A DNA stretch of 64,000 nt from Halobaculum rubrum (GTDB lineage Archaea > Halobacteriota > Halobacteria > Halobacteriales > Haloferacaceae): the NCBI RefSeq assembly GCF_019880225.1, contig NZ_CP082284.1:1240001-1304000 (forward strand). Direction: 5' to 3'. Below are positions 44,383 through 53,781 of this stretch, one piece after another (positions within the stretch are counted from its first letter, which is position 1; the number at the start of each line of letters is the position of its first letter). Under the pieces are notes generated by a model that searched no databases, was not told the DNA's origin, and saw nothing but the letters and a program-made list of their open reading frames with translations. A program made the position numbers and the translations under genes.

Positions 44383-45711
44383 GTGCGACTCGTTCAGGTG
44401 ATGGTGCCGGCGGGCAAGCGCGAGACGGTCCTCTCGGTTCTCGACGAGGAGGGGATCGACTACGTGCTCTCCGACGAGACGAGCGGGCGAGAGTACACCG
44501 CGATCGTCTCGTTTCCGCTGCCGACCGAGGCCGTCGAACCCATCCTCGCGGAGCTTCGGGAGGCCGGACTCGAACGCGACGCCTACACGGTCGTTCTCAC
44601 CGCCGAAACGGTCGTTTCGAAGCGGTTCGAGGAACTGGAGGATCGGTACGACGAGGACGAGGAGGGGAACGGCGACCGGATCGCCCGCGAGGAACTGGAG
44701 GCGCGGGCGACGGAGATGACGCCCCAATTCGGTGCGTTCGTGACGATGATCGTCATCAGCGCCGTCGTCGCCACCGCGGGACTGCTGCTCGACTCGGCGG
44801 CGGTCGTCGTCGGGTCGATGGTGATCGCGCCGCTGATCGGTCCGGCGATGGCCGCCAGCGTCGGTACCGTGCTCGACGACCAGGAACTGTTCGTGCGCGG
44901 CGTGAAGCTGCAGGTGCTCGGGGCGGTGCTCGCCGTGGCGAGCGCGGCGGGGTTCGCGGCGCTGCTCAGGTACGGACGAGTGGTCCCGTTCGGCGTCGAG
45001 GAGGTGTTCTCGATCGCGGAGGTGCGCGAGCGACTCGCGCCCGACGTGCTCTCGCTGCCGATCGCGCTCGGGTCGGGCGTCGCCGGCGCGCTGTCGCTCG
45101 CCTCGGGCGTCTCCTCCGCGCTCGTCGGTGTCATGATCGCCGCGGCGCTGGTGCCGCCGACCGCCGTCGTCGGCATCGGGATCGCGTGGGGTCAACCCGG
45201 AACCGTCGCCGGGGCGGCGCTGTTGGTCGTCGTCAACTTCGTTGCGATCAACTTCGCCGCGCTGGCGACGCTGTGGTACAAGGGCTACCGCCCGGACTCG
45301 TTTTGGCGCCTCGACGATGCGCGCGCGACGACCATCCGGCGTGTCGCCGTGCTCGGCGTCGCCATCCTGCTGTCGACGGCCGTGCTGGCGGGCGTGACGG
45401 TCGCCTCCTACCAGAGCGCGCAGTTCGAGACCGCCGCCCAGGAGGAAGCCGACACCCTGCTCGACGGCGATGCCCGCGTGCTCGACGTCGAGGTGACGTA
45501 CGGCGGCTTCCCCTTCCGGCAGCCGACCGCGGTAACGGTGACGGTCGGCCACCCGCCGGGAACGACGCCACCACGGATCGGCGACGCGCTCGCGACACGC
45601 CTGGCGAACGACGTGGAGGCGCCGTTCGGGATCGGCGAGCCCGCGACGGTCGACGTGTCAGTTCGGTATGTTCTCGTCGAGGAGTCGCGCGTCACAGAGA
45701 ACGCAGCGTGA
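44383..45711 (+). CDS. DUF389 membrane protein
   Basis: 442 residues starting at GTG 44383 (MRLVQVMVPAGKRETVLSVL). Residues 1-~85 form a small soluble ferredoxin-like domain, ~110-345 contain six or seven hydrophobic helices (VVVGSMVIAPLIGPAMAAS, SALVGVMIAAALVPPTAVVG), and ~345-442 form a soluble alpha/beta end. This matches the TIGR00341/DUF389 family. Transport or sensing is possible; no function is established. Confidence 0.85.
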   Translation: MRLVQVMVPAGKRETVLSVLDEEGIDYVLSDETSGREYTAIVSFPLPTEAVEPILAELREAGLERDAYTVVLTAETVVSKRFEELEDRYDEDEEGNGDRIAREELEARATEMTPQFGAFVTMIVISAVVATAGLLLDSAAVVVGSMVIAPLIGPAMAASVGTVLDDQELFVRGVKLQVLGAVLAVASAAGFAALLRYGRVVPFGVEEVFSIAEVRERLAPDVLSLPIALGSGVAGALSLASGVSSALVGVMIAAALVPPTAVVGIGIAWGQPGTVAGAALLVVVNFVAINFAALATLWYKGYRPDSFWRLDDARATTIRRVAVLGVAILLSTAVLAGVTVASYQSAQFETAAQEEADTLLDGDARVLDVEVTYGGFPFRQPTAVTVTVGHPPGTTPPRIGDALATRLANDVEAPFGIGEPATVDVSVRYVLVEESRVTENAA

Positions 45712-45770
45712 CACAAACGCGCATTTGTGTGTAAGATAGCTTAACGGTCGATGCGAGCGTCCGGTCTGGT

Positions 45771-46511
45771 GTGAGCCGAACCAGAGCCCTCCCCACAGTG
45801 TTCGTCGCGGCCATGCTCGTGCTCGCGGGCTGCGCCGGGGCGACCGGACCGAGCGCCACCGACGCGGCCGCAGCCGCGACGGGCGCGAACGCGACGGACG
45901 TGAACAGCATCACCGCCGACGGCACGGCGACCGTGAGCGCCTCGCCCGACCGCGCCGAGATAACCGTCGCCGTCGAGTCGACCGCCGACAACGCCAGCGC
46001 GGCCCGCTCGCAGGTCGCCGCCGACGTCGAGCGGCTCCGCGCGGCCCTGACCGACGCCGGCTACGAGGTGCGAACGGTCGACTTCCGGCTGTCGCCGGAG
46101 TACGACCACCGGAGCGACGAGCGCGAACTGGTCGGCTACCGCGCGTACCACGCGCTCGCGTTCGAGACGAGCCCCGACGACGCCGGCGCCGCCGTCGACC
46201 TCGCCGTCGACAACGGCGCGACCGCCGTGCGGGACGTCCGCTTCACGCTGAGCGACGAGCGCCGCGCCGAGCTCCGCGAGGAGGCGCTCGCGGCCGCCGT
46301 GGGCGACGCCCGCGCGACCGCGGAGACGGCCGCCGGCGCCGCCGACCGGTCGGTCGGGACAGAGCTGTCGATGCGGGTCGGCTCGGCGGGCGTCTCGCCG
46401 TACGACTCGCGGGTCGTCTACGAGACCGCCGACGCCGGCGCGTCAACGTCGTTCGATCCCGGGCCGGTGACCGTGTCGGCCTCGGTGACGGTGACTTACG
46501 AGCTGGAGTAA
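45771..46511 (+). CDS. SIMPL-domain (DUF541) lipoprotein
   Basis: 246 residues from a GTG start. A signal with lipobox (VAAMLVLAGCAGATG) predicts a lipid-anchored cell-surface protein. The rest is a SIMPL/DUF541 domain (ITADGTATVSASPDRAEITV through VSASVTVTYELE), seen in periplasmic proteins linked to stress in bacteria. A CTTAAC box is upstream. Function in archaea unknown. Confidence 0.85.
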   Translation: MSRTRALPTVFVAAMLVLAGCAGATGPSATDAAAAATGANATDVNSITADGTATVSASPDRAEITVAVESTADNASAARSQVAADVERLRAALTDAGYEVRTVDFRLSPEYDHRSDERELVGYRAYHALAFETSPDDAGAAVDLAVDNGATAVRDVRFTLSDERRAELREEALAAAVGDARATAETAAGAADRSVGTELSMRVGSAGVSPYDSRVVYETADAGASTSFDPGPVTVSASVTVTYELE

Positions 46512-46590
46512 CGCGACGGGAATCGAGATCCCGGACGGTCGTGCCCGCCGGGGCGGAACCGCCAAGTAATCGTCTCGACGACATGGATCC

Positions 46591-46983
46591 GTGAGCGACT
46601 CCGAACGCCTCGTCACCGGGACGATGTTGGGACTGTTCCTCGCGTTCGGCGTGGACACGATCCTGATCGTCGCCGTGCTGTGGTACGTCGGCTCGATCCC
46701 CGGCTCGACGGCCGGCCGGATCTCGGTCGCGGTCCTGTCGGTGTTCCTGCTGTGGGTCGCTGTCCGATGGAATCGTCTGCGCCGCACAGGTGGGACCGAC
46801 GCCACCGAGAGCGCCGGGACCGACACCGAGGACGACCCCGTCGAGCACCTGAAACGTCGCTACGCCGAGGGCGAGGTGTCCGACGACGAGTTCGAGCGCC
46901 GGATCGACCGACTGCTCGGCGCCGACAGCCGACTCGACGCGGAGGCGACCGGGACGGCGACCCGTGAGCGCGAGCCGGAGTGA
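46591..46983 (+). CDS. SHOCT-domain membrane protein
   Basis: 130 residues from a GTG start. Two hydrophobic helices (~10-33 and 42-58) are followed by an acidic linker and a C-terminal SHOCT motif (DPVEHLKRRYAEGEVSDDEF, then ERRIDRLLG). SHOCT is a short oligomerisation module. Function unknown. Confidence 0.8.
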   Translation: MSDSERLVTGTMLGLFLAFGVDTILIVAVLWYVGSIPGSTAGRISVAVLSVFLLWVAVRWNRLRRTGGTDATESAGTDTEDDPVEHLKRRYAEGEVSDDEFERRIDRLLGADSRLDAEATGTATREREPE

Positions 46984-47038
46984 CGGGAGTCGTGTGGCCT
47001 GTGACGAGGGCCGTGTGGCTTCGGTGTCGCCGCGCGGC

Positions 47039-48007
47039 TCAGTTCTCGCCGCGGGAGGGCAGGTCCGGCTCGAAGCCGACCGCCTCGACGGCCATGTCGA
47101 GGACGGCGTCGACGTTCTCGCCTTCCGTGACGCTCATGTACGCGTCCGCCTCCACGTCCCTCGACCGGTCGCTCTTGTTGCAGACGACGAGCACCGGCGC
47201 GTCGAACCGCTCTTCGACCTCCGCGAGCAGTTCCAGCTGCGACTCCAGGGGGTAGCCGCAGTCGCCGGAGGCGTCGACGACGAAGAGGACCGCGTCCGCG
47301 AGGTGGGTGAGCGCGGAGACGGCCTGTCGCTCGATCCCGTTGCGGTCCTCCTCGGGCCGGTCGAGCAGGCCGGGCGTGTCGATGATCTGATAGCGGATGC
47401 GGTCGCGCTCGAAGTGGCCGATCTGGACCGCCTTCGTCGTGAACGGGTAGGAGGCGATCTCGTTGGAGGCGCGGGTGACGTGGTTGACGAACGAGGACTT
47501 GCCGACGTTGGGGTAGCCGGCGACGACGATCGCGGGCTCGTCGGGGCGGATGTCCGGCAGCGTCTTGAGCGCGTCGCGGGCCTCCCCGACGGTGAGGAGG
47601 TCGTCCTCGATCTCCTCGACGATGTCGGCCATCCGGGCGAACGCCTGCTTGCGGTGCTTGCGGGCGGTCTCGACGCCCGACTTGCGCATCTTCGCCTGAT
47701 ACTCCGAGCGGAGCTCGTCGATCCGGCGGGAGGCCCAGTTGACCTCCGAGAGCGCCTGCCGGAGTTCGTCGACGTTCACGACGGCGTCGGCGAGTTCGTA
47801 GTAGAACGGCCCGACCTCGAACTCGAAGTCGGGCCAGGAGGTGGAGACGTTGGCGAGGTTGTCCGAGAGGATGTTCGCGGCGGTGATCAGCATCGACTCC
47901 TGGGCGTCCCAGCCGTCCTTGGCGCGGCCGGTCCGGGACGCGCGGGAGAACGCCTTGTCGAGGAGTTCCTCCGCGCGGGGGGTGGTGGGGAGGTCTTCGA
48001 ATGTCAT
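47039..48007 (-). CDS. NOG1-family GTPase
   Basis: 322-residue translation-type GTPase. The N-terminal ~155 residues form a helical NOG1 domain (SDNLANVSTSWPDFEFEVGP). The G-domain has VVAGYPNVGKSSFVNH, the G3 motif DTPGLLDRPEEDRN and the G4 motif CNKSD. Eukaryotic Nog1 matures the 60S subunit; the archaeal one probably aids 50S assembly. A TTATAC box lies ~35 nt upstream. It diverges from the aIF2-gamma gene. Confidence 0.9.
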   Translation of the reverse strand: MTFEDLPTTPRAEELLDKAFSRASRTGRAKDGWDAQESMLITAANILSDNLANVSTSWPDFEFEVGPFYYELADAVVNVDELRQALSEVNWASRRIDELRSEYQAKMRKSGVETARKHRKQAFARMADIVEEIEDDLLTVGEARDALKTLPDIRPDEPAIVVAGYPNVGKSSFVNHVTRASNEIASYPFTTKAVQIGHFERDRIRYQIIDTPGLLDRPEEDRNGIERQAVSALTHLADAVLFVVDASGDCGYPLESQLELLAEVEERFDAPVLVVCNKSDRSRDVEADAYMSVTEGENVDAVLDMAVEAVGFEPDLPSRGEN

Positions 48008-48316
48008 ACTCAGTTGTCGGAAGTTGACGACGACGGCGTATAAGCCCGTTCGTTCGGGGTTCGCGCGCTCTCGGATGTGTTCGGCGGTGTCGCAGTGACG
48101 GTCGGCCCGGACGACGTGGCGGTGTGACAGCCGAACGCGACGCGGGATCGCACGCGTGCTCGGCGGCGACCGCGGGCACGCGACGGTTCCACTCGAAACG
48201 GCGCCCGCGCGACGTGGGTGAAACGGAGGGACACACCCGCGAATTCGCCATCGTCGGAACAGCACCTTTATCAGGCGCACGAAGCGAAGTTCCAACGAGA
48301 TTACTCTCGGAGGCCC
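48008..48316. promoter_or_regulatory. Divergent promoter region, NOG1 / aIF2-gamma
   Basis: 309-bp gap. Toward the NOG1 gene there is a TTATAC box at about 48040-48045. Toward aIF2-gamma there is a CTTTATC box near 48266-48273, then a leader of roughly 20 nt with a GGAGG site six bases before the ATG. The middle ~200 bp holds nothing I can support. Confidence 0.5.
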
Positions 48317-49546
48317 ATGGTGACGGAGCAAACACAACCGGAGGTGAACATCGGACTCGTCGGTCACGTCGACCACGGAAAGACGACGCTAGTGCAAGCG
48401 TTGTCGGGCGACTGGACCGACCAGCACAGCGAGGAGATGAAGCGCGGGATCTCCATCCGTCTGGGGTACGCCGACGCGACGCTGCGTCGGTGCCCCGACT
48501 GTGCCGAGCCCGAGTGTTACACCGTCGAGGAGACGTGCCCGGAGCACGACGTCGACACCGAGATCCTGCGGACGGTCTCGTTCGTCGACGCCCCGGGCCA
48601 CGAGACGCTGATGGCGACGATGCTCTCCGGAGCCTCGATCATGGACGGCGCGGTGCTCGTCGTGAGCGCCACCGAGGACGTCCCGCAGGCGCAGACTGAG
48701 GAGCACCTGATGGCGCTGGACATCATCGGCATCGAGAACATCGTCATCGCCCAGAACAAGATCGACCTCGTCGACGACGAGCGCGCCCGCGAGAACTACG
48801 AGCAGATCCGGGAGTTCGTCGAGGGCACCGTCGCCGAGGACGCGCCGATCGTGCCCGTCAGCGCCCAACAGGAGGTCAACGTCGACCTCGTCATCTCGGC
48901 GCTGGAGGAGCGGATTCCGACGCCCGAGCGCGACGAGACGCTCCCGGCGAGGATGTACACCGCCCGCTCGTTCGACATCAACCGCCCCGGAACGACGGCG
49001 GAGGACCTGCTGGGCGGCGTCATCGGCGGGTCGCTCGCACAGGGCACGCTCTCGGAGGGCGACGAGATCGAGCTCCGCCCGGGCCGCGAGATCGAGGAGG
49101 GCGGCTCCTCGGAGTACCACTCGATCGAGACCTCCGTGCGCTCGCTGCAGGCGGGCGGCCGGTCCCAAGAGGAAGTCGGACCGGGCGGCCTGCTCGGCGT
49201 CGGCACGGGGCTGGATCCCAGCCTGACGAAGGGCGACGCGCTCGCGGGTCAGGTCGCCGGCGAGCCCGGGACGCTCCCGCCGACGCGCGAGGGCTTCGAG
49301 ATGGAGGTCGAACTGCTCGACCGCGTCGTCGGCGAGGGCGATGTCGAGGAGATCTCCACCGGTGAGCCGCTGATGCTCACCGTCGGCACCGCGACCACGG
49401 TCGGCGCGGTGACGAGCGCCCGGACGGGCGAGTGCGAGGTCAACCTCAAGCGTCCCGTCTGCGCCGAGGAGGGCGCGAAGATCGCGATCAACCGCCGGAT
49501 GGGCGCCCGCTGGCGCCTCATCGGGGTCGGAACCCTCACGGAGTAA
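48317..49546 (+). CDS. eif2g: Translation initiation factor aIF2, gamma subunit
   Basis: 409-residue GTPase that brings initiator Met-tRNA to the small ribosomal subunit. G1 [16 protein letters not shown]3 [12 protein letters not shown] and G4 NKIDLVDD are intact. A zinc knuckle with CPDC and two further cysteines follows switch 1 (~residues 57-75), as in archaeal aIF2-gamma. Domains II and III are complete, ending [10 protein letters not shown]. The ATG at 48317 is set by a GGAGG sequence six bases upstream. Heads a run of information-processing genes. Confidence 0.96.
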   Translation: MVTEQTQPEVNIGLVGHVDHGKTTLVQALSGDWTDQHSEEMKRGISIRLGYADATLRRCPDCAEPECYTVEETCPEHDVDTEILRTVSFVDAPGHETLMATMLSGASIMDGAVLVVSATEDVPQAQTEEHLMALDIIGIENIVIAQNKIDLVDDERARENYEQIREFVEGTVAEDAPIVPVSAQQEVNVDLVISALEERIPTPERDETLPARMYTARSFDINRPGTTAEDLLGGVIGGSLAQGTLSEGDEIELRPGREIEEGGSSEYHSIETSVRSLQAGGRSQEEVGPGGLLGVGTGLDPSLTKGDALAGQVAGEPGTLPPTREGFEMEVELLDRVVGEGDVEEISTGEPLMLTVGTATTVGAVTSARTGECEVNLKRPVCAEEGAKIAINRRMGARWRLIGVGTLTE

Positions 49547-49560
49547 CGGAGCCGGTGACG

Positions 49561-49965
49561 ATGGTCGTCCTCGACACGAACGCGCTCATGATGCCGGTCG
49601 AGTGCGACGTTCGCGTGTTCGAGGACCTCGACCGACTGGTCGACGACCCCGACCTCGTCACCCCGGAGGCGGTCGTCGCCGAGCTGGAGAAGCTCGCGAC
49701 GGGCGCCGGCGAGGAGGCCGCCGCCGCGTCGGTCGGCCGCGACCTCGCCGAGCGGTGTCGAGTCGCCGAAACGACGGAGCAGTACGCCGACGACGCGGTC
49801 GTCGAACTCGCGGCGGGCGGCGCCGGTTCCGGCGCCGACGCCGACACGGGCTTCGACGGCTACGTCGTCACGAACGACCGCCCCCTGCGCGAGCGCCTCC
49901 TCGCTCGGGGCGTACGCGTAATCGGTTTAAGGGGCGCGAACACACTCGCGATAACAGAACCATAG
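49561..49965 (+). CDS. PIN-domain protein (Fcf1-like, COG1412)
   Basis: 134-residue PIN nuclease domain. Acidic residues fit the active site: VVLDTNALM at the start, Glu in VVAELEKLA, and VVTNDRPLRERL near the end. The position between aIF2-gamma and rpoE1 is typical of the archaeal Fcf1-like family thought to act in rRNA maturation. Not a toxin by context: no antitoxin partner. ATG at 49561; a GTG two codons earlier is possible. Confidence 0.83.
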   Translation: MVVLDTNALMMPVECDVRVFEDLDRLVDDPDLVTPEAVVAELEKLATGAGEEAAAASVGRDLAERCRVAETTEQYADDAVVELAAGGAGSGADADTGFDGYVVTNDRPLRERLLARGVRVIGLRGANTLAITEP

Positions 49966-49966
49966 C

Positions 49967-50545
49967 ATGTACAAACGGGTACGACTCAAGGACACGGTCG
50001 AGGTCCCGCCGGAGCATCTGGCGGACGTGAGCCGCGGCCGCGTCCGCAAGCTCTTGCAGGACAAGTTGGAGGGACGCATGGACGAGGACGTGGGCAGCGT
50101 TGTCAGCGTCATCGAGGTCCAGGACATCGGCGACGGCGCCGTCCTCCCGAACAGACCGGGCGTCTACTATCAGGCGGAGTTCGACGCCGTGACCTTCGAT
50201 CCGGACATGCAGGAGGTCGTCGACGGGAACGTCGTGGAGGTCGTCGAGTTCGGCGCCTTCGTCGGCATCGGCCCCGTCGACGGCCTGCTGCACGTCTCGC
50301 AGATCTCCGACGAGTACCTCGCGTACGACGGCGAGAACCAGCAGCTCGCCTCGACGGAGTCCGACCGGACGCTCGGCGTCGACGACCCAGTCAGGGTGCG
50401 CGTCGTGACGAAGTCGATCGACGAGCGCAACCCGCGCGACTCGAAGATCGGCCTCACCGCCAAACAGCCCGGGCTCGGCAAACACGAGTGGCTGGAGGCG
50501 GACGTTCGACGCCGCGCCGAGGGGGCGCCCGCGGAGGGTAACTGA
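49967..50545 (+). CDS. rpoE1: RNA polymerase subunit Rpo7 (E')
   Basis: 192 residues. N-terminal Rpo7/RPB7 tip domain (MYKRVRLKDTVEVPPEHLAD) and a C-terminal S1/OB domain (VDGNVVEVVEFGAFVGIGPV) that binds emerging RNA in the Rpo4/7 stalk. The ATG lies one base after the PIN gene stop; the stop overlaps the spt4 start. The last ~20 residues are a charged extension. Confidence 0.96.
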   Translation: MYKRVRLKDTVEVPPEHLADVSRGRVRKLLQDKLEGRMDEDVGSVVSVIEVQDIGDGAVLPNRPGVYYQAEFDAVTFDPDMQEVVDGNVVEVVEFGAFVGIGPVDGLLHVSQISDEYLAYDGENQQLASTESDRTLGVDDPVRVRVVTKSIDERNPRDSKIGLTAKQPGLGKHEWLEADVRRRAEGAPAEGN

Positions 50546-50742
50546 TGGCGGAGGACCGACTCGCCTGCCGCGAGTGCCACTACGTCAACGGGCCGGACGC
50601 CCAGACGTGCGAGAACTGCGGCTCCTCCTCGTTGACGGAGGACTGGGCGGGCTACGTGATCATCCCCCATCCCGAGGAGTCGGAGATCGCTCCCGAGATG
50701 AACGTGAGCGAGCCGGGCAGCTACGCGCTGAAGGTCCGGTAA
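50545..50742 (+). CDS. spt4: Spt4 (RpoE''), transcription elongation factor
   Basis: 65-residue zinc protein with CRECHYV and CENCGS knuckles, which partners Spt5 to make RNA polymerase processive. It overlaps rpoE1 by one base, the standard archaeal pair. Complete. Confidence 0.95.
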   Translation: MAEDRLACRECHYVNGPDAQTCENCGSSSLTEDWAGYVIIPHPEESEIAPEMNVSEPGSYALKVR

Positions 50743-50766
50743 CGGACGAGCGCGAGGACGAACGCC

Positions 50767-51300
50767 ATGCTCACGCTCCCCGACGACCTCCGCGGCGCGT
50801 TCAAAGACCCCATGGGCCCCGTCTACACCGACGCCGAGCAGCTGCTGGCGGACGCCGGCGACCCGATCGTCGCCGTCGGCGACGTCGTCACCTACCACCT
50901 CCGCGTCGCCGGCCGCGACCCGGACGTCGCCGTGATCGACGGGAAGACGAAGCGCGAGGCCGTCGGCGAGGAGATCGCTACGGTCCTCGACGGGGAGAAC
51001 CGCCGGATCGAAGTCGACAACGAGCCGGCAACGCTCTCGACGGCGATGCTCGACGCGCTGGTCGAGGCGCTCGCGGGCGACGACCCGGTCGTGATCCACG
51101 TGACCGGCGAGGAGGACCTCGCGACCGTCCCCGCGATCGTCGCGGCCCCCGAGGGCGCGAGCGTCGTCTACGGTCAGCCCGACGAGGGGATGGTGCTCGT
51201 GGACGTGACTCCGGAGTCGAAGCGGGAGGCCCGAGATCTCCTCGGAAAGCTCGACGGCGACACCGCGGCGGCGCGTTCGGCGCTGGGCGTCGACGGGTAG
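50767..51300 (+). CDS. GTP-dependent dephospho-CoA kinase
   Basis: 177 residues of the DUF359 family, shown in Thermococcus to be the GTP-using dephospho-CoA kinase that makes CoA. Motifs are VAVGDVVTYHLRVAG, VIDGKTKREAVG, VHVTGEEDLATVPAI and VYGQPDEGMVLVDV. It follows spt4 by 24 bp and lies before rps24e, a gene order seen in many archaea. Confidence 0.9.
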   Translation: MLTLPDDLRGAFKDPMGPVYTDAEQLLADAGDPIVAVGDVVTYHLRVAGRDPDVAVIDGKTKREAVGEEIATVLDGENRRIEVDNEPATLSTAMLDALVEALAGDDPVVIHVTGEEDLATVPAIVAAPEGASVVYGQPDEGMVLVDVTPESKREARDLLGKLDGDTAAARSALGVDG

Positions 51301-51402
51301 TCGACCGGCCGCGCCGACGACCTGCTCGCGGCCGCTGAATCGGGGTACAGGCCCTTCGAAATCCTTTTCCGCCTCTCGGGCGCACTCACTGACAACTGAA
51401 CC

Positions 51403-51711
51403 ATGGACATCGACATCATCTCCGAGACGGAGAACCCCATGCTCCACCGGACGGACGTCCGGTTCGAGGTGCAGCACGACGAAGCAACCCCCGCGCGGCT
51501 GCAGGTCCGGGACTCGCTGGCCGCCAAGCTCGACAAGGGCTCCGACGAGGTCGTCATCCAGGACTTGGACACGAAGTTCGGCATGCGCAAGACCGTCGGC
51601 TACGCGAAGGTGTACGAGACGGCCGAGCACGCTACCGACGTGGAGCAGGACTACGTTCTCGAGCGGAACGCCATCGCCGGCGACGAGGACGCCGAGGCAG
51701 AGGAAGCCTAA
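51403..51711 (+). CDS. rps24e: Ribosomal protein S24e
   Basis: 102-residue small-subunit protein (MDIDIISETENPMLHRTDVR, KFGMRKTVGYAKVY). An acidic tail ends EDAEAEEA. It has its own CCTTTTCC box about 35 nt upstream. It is followed after six bases by kae1-bud32; the usual rps27ae gene is not in between. Confidence 0.95.
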   Translation: MDIDIISETENPMLHRTDVRFEVQHDEATPARLQVRDSLAAKLDKGSDEVVIQDLDTKFGMRKTVGYAKVYETAEHATDVEQDYVLERNAIAGDEDAEAEEA

Positions 51712-51717
51712 CGCCGG

Positions 51718-53367
51718 ATGCGCGTCCTCGGCGTCGAGGGCACGGCCTGGTGCGCCAGCGCCGCGGTGTTCGACGCCGAGACCGACTCCGTGTTCATCGA
51801 GTCCGATCCCTACGAACCCGACAGCGGCGGCATCCACCCGCGCGAGGCCGCCGAGCACATGGGCGACGCGATCCCGCGAGTGATCGAAACCGCCCTCGAC
51901 CACGCCCGCGAGGAGTACGACGACCGCACTGGCGACGAGCCGTCCGTCGACGCCGTCGCGTTCTCCCGTGGCCCGGGACTCGGTCCGTGCCTGCGAATCG
52001 TCGCCACCGCGGCCCGAGCGCTGGCGCGGACACTCGACGTGCCGCTGGTGGGCGTCAACCACATGGTCGCACACTTGGAGATCGGCCGCCACCGCGCCGG
52101 CTTCGACTCGCCCGTCTGTCTGAACGCCTCGGGCGCGAACGCCCACCTGCTGGGCTTTCACGACGGTCGCTACCGCGTGCTCGGCGAGACGATGGACACC
52201 GGCGTCGGCAACGCCCTCGACAAGTTCACGCGCCACGTCGGCTGGAGCCACCCTGGCGGCCCGAAGATCGAGGAACACGCCAACGAGGGCGAGTTCGTCG
52301 AGCTCCCCTACGTCGTGAAGGGGATGGACTTCTCCTTTTCGGGGATCATGTCGGCGGCGAAGGCCGCCCACGACGACGGCGTCCCCGTCGAGGACGTCTG
52401 CTTCTCGCTGCAGGAGCACGTCTTCGCCATGCTGACCGAGGTGGCCGAGCGGGCGCTGTCGCTGACGGGCACCGACGAACTGGTGCTCGGCGGCGGCGTC
52501 GGGCAGAACGCGCGCTTTCGGGAGATGCTCGCGTCGATGTGCGCCGAGCGCGGCGCCGACTTCCACGCGCCCGATCCGCGCTTCCTTCGGGACAACGCCG
52601 GGATGATCGCGGTGCTGGGCGCGAAGATGGCCGCCGTCGGCGACACCGTCGCGGTGGCCGAGTCCGCCATCGACCCCGACTTCCGCCCGGATCAGGTGCC
52701 GGTGACGTGGCGCGACGACGCAGAGTCGGTCGCGCGCGTGCCGAGCGCGGGGGGCGACGGGGAGGACGACCGCGACGCCGCCGACATGCGCGGCGCGGAG
52801 GCGACCGTCGAAGTCCGCGGCGACGAGGTCGTGAAGCGGCGGCTCCCGAAGGGGTACCGCCATCCCGAGCTGGACGCGACGCTGCGACGCGACCGGACCG
52901 TCGCGGAGGCACGCCTGCTCGCGGCCGCACGCGGGACGGGCGTGCCGACGCCCCTCGTGCACGACGTGGACGTCGCCGAGGCGACGCTCGTGATGCAGTT
53001 CGTCGGCGAGCGCGACCTGGCGGCGGCACTCACCGCCGACCGCGCCCGGACGGTCGGCGAGCACCTCGCGCGGCTCCACGACGCCGGGATCGTCCACGGC
53101 GACCCGACGACGCGCAACGTCAGGGTCGGGCGGACGGGCGGACCTGAGGACGGACGGCTCTTCTGCATCGACTTCGGCCTCGGCTTCAGCTCCGATCACG
53201 TGGAAGACTACGCGATGGACCTGCACGTGTTCGAGCAGTCGATCGAGGGGACCGCGACCGAGCCCGGCCGGCTCGTCGCGGCGGTCGAGGACGGCTATCG
53301 GGCGGTCGGCGACCCGGCCGTGCTGGAACGACTCCGCGGCGTCGAGGGACGCGGTCGCTACCAGTAG
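51718..53367 (+). CDS. Kae1-Bud32 fusion (tRNA t6A synthesis, KEOPS)
   Basis: 549 residues. Residues 1-~325 are Kae1/TsaD, which transfers threonylcarbamoyl to A37 of tRNA: metal-binding histidines in GVNHMVAHLEIGRH and the nucleotide loops LNASGANAHL and LGGGVGQN. Residues ~345-549 are Bud32, a small kinase/ATPase: EVVKRRLPKGYRH, IVHGDPTTRNVRV and FCIDFGLGFSS. The fusion is common in euryarchaea. Cgi121 and Pcc1 are not in the window. Confidence 0.95.
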   Translation: MRVLGVEGTAWCASAAVFDAETDSVFIESDPYEPDSGGIHPREAAEHMGDAIPRVIETALDHAREEYDDRTGDEPSVDAVAFSRGPGLGPCLRIVATAARALARTLDVPLVGVNHMVAHLEIGRHRAGFDSPVCLNASGANAHLLGFHDGRYRVLGETMDTGVGNALDKFTRHVGWSHPGGPKIEEHANEGEFVELPYVVKGMDFSFSGIMSAAKAAHDDGVPVEDVCFSLQEHVFAMLTEVAERALSLTGTDELVLGGGVGQNARFREMLASMCAERGADFHAPDPRFLRDNAGMIAVLGAKMAAVGDTVAVAESAIDPDFRPDQVPVTWRDDAESVARVPSAGGDGEDDRDAADMRGAEATVEVRGDEVVKRRLPKGYRHPELDATLRRDRTVAEARLLAAARGTGVPTPLVHDVDVAEATLVMQFVGERDLAAALTADRARTVGEHLARLHDAGIVHGDPTTRNVRVGRTGGPEDGRLFCIDFGLGFSSDHVEDYAMDLHVFEQSIEGTATEPGRLVAAVEDGYRAVGDPAVLERLRGVEGRGRYQ

Positions 53368-53483
53368 CGTCGCCGATGATCAACGCATCGGGACGACTGG
53401 GTCGTCATCCCGGATGAACCTTCGGCGCCGAACTGTCGGGCGCGAGCCAAAACGATTTATCCGACGGCGTCGTTGTCCGAGTC

Positions 53484-53765
53484 ATGGCAGACAAACCCCA
53501 GACCGGGGAGCTCTTCGGGATCCCGTACAACTTCGAGCGTCCGAGCGTCGGTCGCCTGCTCTCGTCGTACTGGAAGCCCGGCAAGGGCATGCTGGTGGAG
53601 AAACCGTTCGGAATCGGCTACACGCTCAACCTCGCGAACTGGCGCTCGTGGCTCGTCCTCCTCGTCGCGGGCGCGCTGCTGTACCAGGAGCGCGCGAGCG
53701 GCGACGACGAGGACGACGCCGACGAGGAAGCTGAGCCGGTCGAGGTCGTCGTCGACGACGACTGA
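53484..53765 (+). CDS. DUF5808-type membrane protein
   Basis: 93 residues. The motif GIPYNFERPSVGRLLSSYW followed by PFGIGYTLNLANW resembles DUF5808. One hydrophobic helix (~54-69) is followed by an acidic tail. A TTTATCC box is about 28 nt upstream. Function unknown. Confidence 0.75.
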   Translation: MADKPQTGELFGIPYNFERPSVGRLLSSYWKPGKGMLVEKPFGIGYTLNLANWRSWLVLLVAGALLYQERASGDDEDDADEEAEPVEVVVDDD

Positions 53766-53781
53766 GCGTCGAGGGCGACGC

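Noticed and set aside
49561..49965. PIN protein as a toxin of a toxin-antitoxin pair
   Set aside because: No antitoxin-like gene adjoins it; it sits in the conserved aIF2-gamma to rpoE1 interval typical of the Fcf1-like family.
50170..53226. A 1018-codon minus-strand open frame
   Set aside because: Antisense to rpoE1, spt4, rps24e and kae1-bud32; a GC-skew shadow.
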